Assembly (NCBI GenBank): GCA_964561525.1
Contig: CAZLPY010000038.1
Location: 1 to 9,827 of the forward strand
From: CAZLPY01 sp964561525
GTDB taxonomy: Bacteria; Patescibacteriota; UBA1384; CAJBMM01
DNA: 9,827 nt
Direction of reading: 5' to 3'
Shown: positions 5,727 through 9,827 of the stretch, one piece after another
Position numbering within the stretch: position 1 is the first letter of the stretch
Layout of the letters: every line of letters begins with the position of its first letter
Notes under the pieces: model-generated
Database searches by the model: none
The model's input: only the letters and a program-made list of their open reading frames with translations
What the model was told of the DNA's origin: nothing
Made by a program: the position numbers and the translations under genes

Positions 5727-5942
5727 ATGACTGAAGATAAACACAATAAATTCCGCCGATTGGCAAAGATGCGGGGAGAACGCGTCCTCAAGGACTTAGG
5801 GCTGCTCTCCAATTTAGCCAATAAAAATAACTATTCATATTCTGACGAAGAAGTGAAGGTTTTGTTTGGGGCAATTGACGACGCACTCCGCGCCACCAAA
5901 GCCAGCTTTTATAATAAGAAGGAGCGCGGTATCAGATTATGA
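5727..5942 (+). CDS. Small helical protein (71 aa) at the head of the ATPase operon
   Basis: The sequence is charged and helix-rich: KFRRLAKMRGERVLKDLGLL (8-27), a turn NLANKNNYSYSDEEV, then a second helix LFGAIDDALRATKASFYNKK. The pattern KF-RLA, then LK-L-LL-NL-N--NY-Y--E-V, then a helix rich in Lys/Ala resembles, from memory, small uncharacterised proteins found beside phage and defence genes. I cannot name a family. There is no HTH of standard form, no Cys pair and no membrane segment. It is the first gene after a strong promoter with palindromic operators, and its stop overlaps the ATPase start (ATGA, 4 bp), so the two are translationally coupled. It may be an accessory subunit or an autoregulator of the operon; the function is not established. 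Confidence 0.75.
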   Translation: MTEDKHNKFRRLAKMRGERVLKDLGLLSNLANKNNYSYSDEEVKVLFGAIDDALRATKASFYNKKERGIRL

Positions 5943-7813
5943 GTGAAGCTAACGAGTTAAAGTGGTCGTTTCCGCCCACATACGGTATTGCAGTTAACGG
6001 GTTTCACGATTCGGCCGGGGAGCATTTCCGAGGCGATTATGAGGACTACCTAACTCGCGAATCTATCCAGAACTCAGTCGACGCCCACACCGACGAAACA
6101 AAGCCGGTCAGAGTTGTATTTGAGTATAAGAAATACCCTGTTGCCGATCTTCCCGGCATGGCTGAGTTCCGAGGAATTCTGAAAAAGGCTGGTGATTTTT
6201 CTTCGAGCCAAGAGGGCGCGGCGGATTACTACACTGAGGCGTACGAACGTCTCGGCCAAAAAGAGCTGCCTGTACTACGGATCGGCGACTACAACACCAA
6301 AGGGCTTGATGGAGCCGACAATAATTACGGCCCTGATGGCAACTGGGCCAGACTGGTTTATATGGAAGGTGCATCTTCGCCAAAGGGTGCCGGCGGCGGC
6401 TCATACGGTATCGGCAAGGCCGCGGCATTCACGGCAAGCGGTGTTCGAGCTGTCTATTATTCCACACTCAATAGCAGCAAAGAGCGCGTTTTTGCGGGCA
6501 AGGCCCGCATTTCTAGTTTTTGCGACGACAATGGCAGGTTGATGAGCGGAATGGGGCAGCTCGGACTCGTGTCAGACGATGGTAGTAGCTTTAAGAGCGT
6601 ACGCAACCCCGATCTAGTTCCGGCAGCTTTTAGGCGTGACGAGCAGGGGACCGATATTCACATTCTTGACTACCACCCTCTTTCCGACGACTGGAAAGTC
6701 CACATGATAGACTCTGCTCTTATCAATTTTTGGCCCGCTATATATGAGGGCAAGCTGGTTGTTGAATTTACGGATAATTCCGGCACCACAACGATCACCG
6801 CCGAGAACCTCAAGACAATGCTCGAGGAGCACGAAGCGGCGGCTAAACAGGCGATGCCTTACTACCTCGCGATGGCCGAGGGAGCAGTAGTGCAGGCAGA
6901 CTTGAAGCACCTTGGGCCGGTAAAACTGTTTTACGCTTACGGGCAGGGTTATCCGCGCGAGGTTATGTACATGCGCAAGCCCAAGATGAAAGTGAATACA
7001 TGGCGCGTTAACAATCTGCACCGCGATTACGCCGCCGTAGTGCTCTGCGAGAAGGAACCCGGAAATTCAATCCTCCGCGCAATGGAGCCCCCGGCCCATG
7101 ATAATTGGGACCCCAAGAGCGAGAAGGGCAAGTACCAGACCCCTTACAAAGAGTTGCGCGATTTCGTCAGAAAGACGTTAAGCGACCTAAACGGCACCAT
7201 CGACTACAAGCCGGAAGACGTCGCCGACTTAGGCAAATACGTTCCCGACAAGGACGAACGCGATGACCTCCAGGCTGTTCAAGCCGCTACCGGCAAACCA
7301 ACGGGTACGGTGGACGAACAAGAATCCCCCGTTGAAGTAGCGAACCCAACCCCGCCGGCGCCACTAAAAGTGACGCGGCCTGAAACTCAGGTTCTAACGG
7401 TAGTGAGCGCAGCTAGGGGCGAGGACACCAATCGCCTCGGGACAAAAAATCGAACCAATGACACCCACGATGATAAGGCGTCTGACCATGAGGGCGGGAA
7501 TTTGCCCCGCATGGAAACGAGCGGTCTCCGCTTCAGAAGCAAGACATACCTCAAAGACGGTGAGCGGGAGTACCTGCTGATCTTAAGCCCGGAAAGAGAC
7601 GCGCAGGGGTCGGTTAGACTTATGGCCAGCGGTGAAGACGCAGACTATCCAGTCGCTCTAATATCCGCGCATGACTCACAAGGCCACGCGCTGGCCGTAA
7701 AAGGATCATTCATCGCTGGCGTTAGTCTAAAACAAGGTCAACCTGAAAAATTGACCGTAAGGCTGTCCAATAACCGCCGTTACGCATTAGGAGTTGAAAC
7801 ACATGAGCGTTAA
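5939..7813 (+). CDS. GHKL (MutL/MORC-like) ATPase, 624 aa
   Basis: The N-terminal ATP-binding domain shows the GHKL motifs in order. The N box is LTRESIQNSVDAH, with Glu41 as likely general base and Asn45 for Mg2+. Motif G1 is VLRIGDYNTKGLDG, with Asp117 expected to contact adenine (a D-x-N-x-x-G variant of DxGxG). The ATP lid/G2 is KGAGGGSYGIGKAAAF (149-164). A second alpha/beta domain of S5-like position follows to about 430, then a polar, Pro/Asp-rich linker (about 440-525), then a beta-rich C-terminal domain (about 527-624; RLMASGEDADYPVALISA). Proteins of this type use ATP-driven dimer closure on DNA, and MutL-like ATPases have been noted in restriction-modification-like operons next to cytosine methylases. 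Here it overlaps the small gene by 4 bp and the next gene by 11 bp. It is unlikely to be housekeeping MutL: length, motif spacing and context differ. The substrate is unknown. Confidence 0.88.
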   Translation: MSEANELKWSFPPTYGIAVNGFHDSAGEHFRGDYEDYLTRESIQNSVDAHTDETKPVRVVFEYKKYPVADLPGMAEFRGILKKAGDFSSSQEGAADYYTEAYERLGQKELPVLRIGDYNTKGLDGADNNYGPDGNWARLVYMEGASSPKGAGGGSYGIGKAAAFTASGVRAVYYSTLNSSKERVFAGKARISSFCDDNGRLMSGMGQLGLVSDDGSSFKSVRNPDLVPAAFRRDEQGTDIHILDYHPLSDDWKVHMIDSALINFWPAIYEGKLVVEFTDNSGTTTITAENLKTMLEEHEAAAKQAMPYYLAMAEGAVVQADLKHLGPVKLFYAYGQGYPREVMYMRKPKMKVNTWRVNNLHRDYAAVVLCEKEPGNSILRAMEPPAHDNWDPKSEKGKYQTPYKELRDFVRKTLSDLNGTIDYKPEDVADLGKYVPDKDERDDLQAVQAATGKPTGTVDEQESPVEVANPTPPAPLKVTRPETQVLTVVSAARGEDTNRLGTKNRTNDTHDDKASDHEGGNLPRMETSGLRFRSKTYLKDGEREYLLILSPERDAQGSVRLMASGEDADYPVALISAHDSQGHALAVKGSFIAGVSLKQGQPEKLTVRLSNNRRYALGVETHER

Positions 7814-8633
7814 TCTCAAATCATATCCATTCCCGGTGGTTAACAATGAAAACGACGTCTCAGGACGATTTATTCCGGAAATCAAAAAAGAGGCCTACCC
7901 GGACTACTATCTTTTGCCCTACAGCCTTGAGCTGACCAATGCATCTCTTATGGCGTACATAAAGGCTCACCAAGCCGAATTCGTGATTCAAATATCTTGC
8001 TCGAATACCTTTTACCGGCAAGTATTCCGCAGTTACGAAACATCAGGGACAATAGAGCTTCCCTCAACAAAGCTAAGGGAAAAAGTTGAAGTCAGCTTCT
8101 ACGTTTGTGCGACCGCCGATATTCACGACTACACACTCGATGGCCTCCACCCCGATTACGCAGGCGAAACATTCAGCGTTGAAAGAGGGGACGTATTGGC
8201 ACTCGGTGGCACAACCTCGTTTACTGCCGATAAAACATATGACCCGCTTAACGCGCCTATTGATTCGCTTTTCCGGTTCAAACCCGGCATGCAGAAAGCT
8301 ACGACCGAAGTCGAGCTTGATGACGATAAGATCGTAGTCGTTTTGCCCGAGGAAGATTTTATTCTTCAGGGACAAGCCGGGCAGTCAAATCTAAGCTCAA
8401 TTATTCACGCTTCTGTCGTCCTACCCGTACTGGTGCATGCGATTCAGCAACTGAACGACGGCAAGGTCGACGACCATGCCTGGGCCGAACGGGTTCGAGA
8501 AATCGCCCGTGATCGTTCGATTACCCTCGTGGACCCTCTCATAGCTGCGCAGAAAATTCTCGGCAACCCGATAGATCGGTGTTTCAAAGACACGTTTGCT
8601 CATATTGAACGAGTTACAGGAGATGACAAATAA
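7803..8633 (+). CDS. Uncharacterised beta-rich protein (276 aa) of the ATPase operon
   Basis: The start is set at the ATG at 7803, because AGGAG (7789-7793) lies 9 bases upstream; a TTG three codons earlier touches that site. Residues 1-190 are rich in predicted strands (FVIQISCSNTFYRQVF, KVEVSFYVCATADI, KIVVVLPEED) with few charged helices. Residues 195-276 look helical (SSIIHASVVLPVLVHAIQQL, DPLIAAQKILGNPIDRCF). No catalytic motif, P-loop or zinc pattern is visible, and I do not recognise a family. It overlaps the ATPase stop by 11 bp and shares its final A with the next ATG (TAATG), so it is a tightly coupled member of the operon, probably a structural or DNA-contacting partner. It is cytoplasmic by absence of signal or membrane segments. 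Confidence 0.8.
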   Translation: MSVNLKSYPFPVVNNENDVSGRFIPEIKKEAYPDYYLLPYSLELTNASLMAYIKAHQAEFVIQISCSNTFYRQVFRSYETSGTIELPSTKLREKVEVSFYVCATADIHDYTLDGLHPDYAGETFSVERGDVLALGGTTSFTADKTYDPLNAPIDSLFRFKPGMQKATTEVELDDDKIVVVLPEEDFILQGQAGQSNLSSIIHASVVLPVLVHAIQQLNDGKVDDHAWAERVREIARDRSITLVDPLIAAQKILGNPIDRCFKDTFAHIERVTGDDK

Positions 8634-9445
8634 TGGCTACAGAAAAAGTTTTCCGAAATGCTTATCTCAGTGAGCTTCGCGCCGAAATTAAAGCGGGCAA
8701 TAGCCTGAGCGGTTACTATGAGCCCGCTCCAGAGTATGCTGACGACTGCACTTTTCCCCTGCAGGCGGAACTGATCGGCGAACGGCCTACACTCGTTCCA
8801 AGCGTAGACGCTGACGTTGATAACGCATGCCTACTCCATACATATTTGCAGAACCTGACGGCCGCACAGGCATCAGACAAAAGGCTGTGGGTTTATCTTA
8901 CTCATTCCAGCTTCAGGGAATACGTCCAAGAGCGCTGGCCTTTGCCATATGCGCTCGAAGAATGCGACAACAAAGACAAGGCAAAGAGCGTCGCCAATTC
9001 TGTACTGCTCCACTGGTTTGTTGAAGGCACAGACAGTCGCTCTCTGAAACGACATGCATTGGCTCGGCTGTGGTGGGCGGCCCATCTCACCGTTGCGCCA
9101 TGGGAACGAAATCCGGCATTTGAGAAATTGGCCGTGGACGACAGATACAAATACACCCGAATACTTCTAAGTAGCGAGACGCTTTTTACTGAAGTTACTG
9201 AGCGCGTCCTCGGAAGCTCAGACGTTATTCTGGTTCCACTCCTTGAGTTCATCGACAAAAATCCTGAGTATGCACCGCGCACACGCCTGCGCCCGCTGAT
9301 GAAAGAGCTGAACCTAGCCTCGGGAATAAAGCGCCTGCCACTCCTGACTTACGAAGATATCTACGCGTTAATTGAAGGAATCGCCAAAGATATCACGGAA
9401 GAAGAGTCGGTAGCCGACACGACCCCTGTCGCTTCCGCGGCGTAG
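8633..9445 (+). CDS. DUF6339-like protein (270 aa)
   Basis: The protein starts at an ATG overlapping the previous stop, with GGAG about 10 bases upstream. Recognisable blocks are a Tyr-rich N-terminus (GYYEPAPEYADDCTFPLQAE), then DADVDNACLLHTYLQNLTAAQASDK, RLWVYLTHSSFREYVQERW (about 83-101), and RHALARLWWAAHLT (about 139-152), followed by helices to the end. This block order matches my memory of DUF6339, a family of unknown activity in prokaryotic defence-like loci; I could not search to confirm it. The Trp/Arg-rich motifs suggest a conserved fold rather than an obvious enzyme. It is translationally coupled to the beta-rich protein, and a further gene follows after 15 bp. It is probably a core component of the same complex. 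Confidence 0.75.
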   Translation: MATEKVFRNAYLSELRAEIKAGNSLSGYYEPAPEYADDCTFPLQAELIGERPTLVPSVDADVDNACLLHTYLQNLTAAQASDKRLWVYLTHSSFREYVQERWPLPYALEECDNKDKAKSVANSVLLHWFVEGTDSRSLKRHALARLWWAAHLTVAPWERNPAFEKLAVDDRYKYTRILLSSETLFTEVTERVLGSSDVILVPLLEFIDKNPEYAPRTRLRPLMKELNLASGIKRLPLLTYEDIYALIEGIAKDITEEESVADTTPVASAA

Positions 9446-9460
9446 GCTAAATTGACAGCC

Positions 9461-9827
9461 ATGAAGCCAGAAGATCAGCTAAAACTCAAACAGCTTAAGG
9501 CGGCACTATTTGGGGCGAACCCGTCTACCGAACTTGTGCCCAACAAAAGAGGGGCACGAGGGATAGTGAACGGGTCGGGAGGCATGACCCTCCATGACAA
9601 AGCCCGGATTCAAGACTACCAGTCAAAAATTGCGTTAGAAACAACAAAGTTAAACCGATTCCGAGACCAGTCGGCGCATAAGACTTTGCTTAGTCCGGGT
9701 ACGCGCGACCGCCTACAGCGGGAAATAAACCGACAAACAGCAATAATTAGCAGCCTAACATTGGCCGTATCGAGAATAAAAGCCGGGCCCGGACGTAAGC
9801 AAAAAGATCAGCCTGAGCTGCTCCGCA
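9461..9827 (+). CDS. Start of an unknown protein, cut by the right edge (122 codons seen)
   Basis: The ATG lies 15 bp after the previous stop on the same strand, and the frame is open to the window end. The visible part begins with a charged helix (MKPEDQLKLKQLKAALFG), a Gly/Arg-rich loop (NKRGARGIVNGSGG), then long helices with heptad-like spacing (LHDKARIQDYQSKIALETT, RLQREINRQTAIISSLTLAV) and a basic tail-like GRKQK. No enzymatic motif is visible yet and I do not recognise it. There is no Shine-Dalgarno; TAAATT at 9448-9453 could act as a weak -10 for a leaderless start, but read-through from the operon is as likely. In a system like this the missing nuclease or helicase would be expected at or after this gene, but nothing seen here proves it. 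Confidence 0.6.
   Translation, partial: MKPEDQLKLKQLKAALFGANPSTELVPNKRGARGIVNGSGGMTLHDKARIQDYQSKIALETTKLNRFRDQSAHKTLLSPGTRDRLQREINRQTAIISSLTLAVSRIKAGPGRKQKDQPELLR

Noticed and set aside
1..9827. tRNA, rRNA genes or CRISPR arrays
   Set aside because: I saw no cloverleaf, rRNA-like stretch or regularly spaced direct repeats on reading both strands.

Overview
This window looks like part of an integrated mobile element carrying a methyltransferase-linked defence-like operon. Gene ends use TAA, TAG and TGA, so the standard bacterial code fits. Base composition is roughly balanced and genes are tightly packed. Two things hint at a Patescibacteria (CPR) host, for example Saccharibacteria: the style of the large serine recombinase next to a replication-relaxation protein, and start codons sitting directly behind -10 boxes. 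This is a weak inference from memory of such elements, because there is no rRNA or housekeeping marker here.

Left module (1-2820), mobility. A large serine recombinase (leftward, running off the left edge) is coupled to a 57-residue basic protein. A 40-bp palindrome lies over their likely promoter. Diverging from them is a replication-relaxation family protein (winged helix plus nuclease-like fold), which ends in a terminator shared with the next gene.

Middle module (2822-4500), accessory cargo. It holds a leftward DUF3768 gene, a striking 140-bp inverted repeat with a 26-position rod stem, overlapping divergent promoters, a HEPN-domain gene broken by one frameshift, a small Cys-rich protein, and a strong bidirectional terminator.

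Right module (4501-9827), the most interesting part. A complete C5-cytosine DNA methyltransferase has its own promoter. It is followed by a promoter overlapped by two perfect palindromes, which drives a tight operon: a 71-aa helical protein, a 624-aa GHKL (MutL/MORC-like) ATPase, a 276-aa beta-rich protein of unknown function, a DUF6339-like 270-aa protein, and a further gene cut by the right edge. The reading frames overlap by 4, 11 and 1 bp, then leave a 15-bp gap. The likely model is that methylation marks self DNA while the ATPase and its partners sense or act on unmarked DNA. No nuclease or helicase is visible within the window, so the effector may lie to the right. MutL-like ATPases in restriction-modification-like operons have been predicted computationally before, so the novelty is in this gene set rather than in the ATPase alone.
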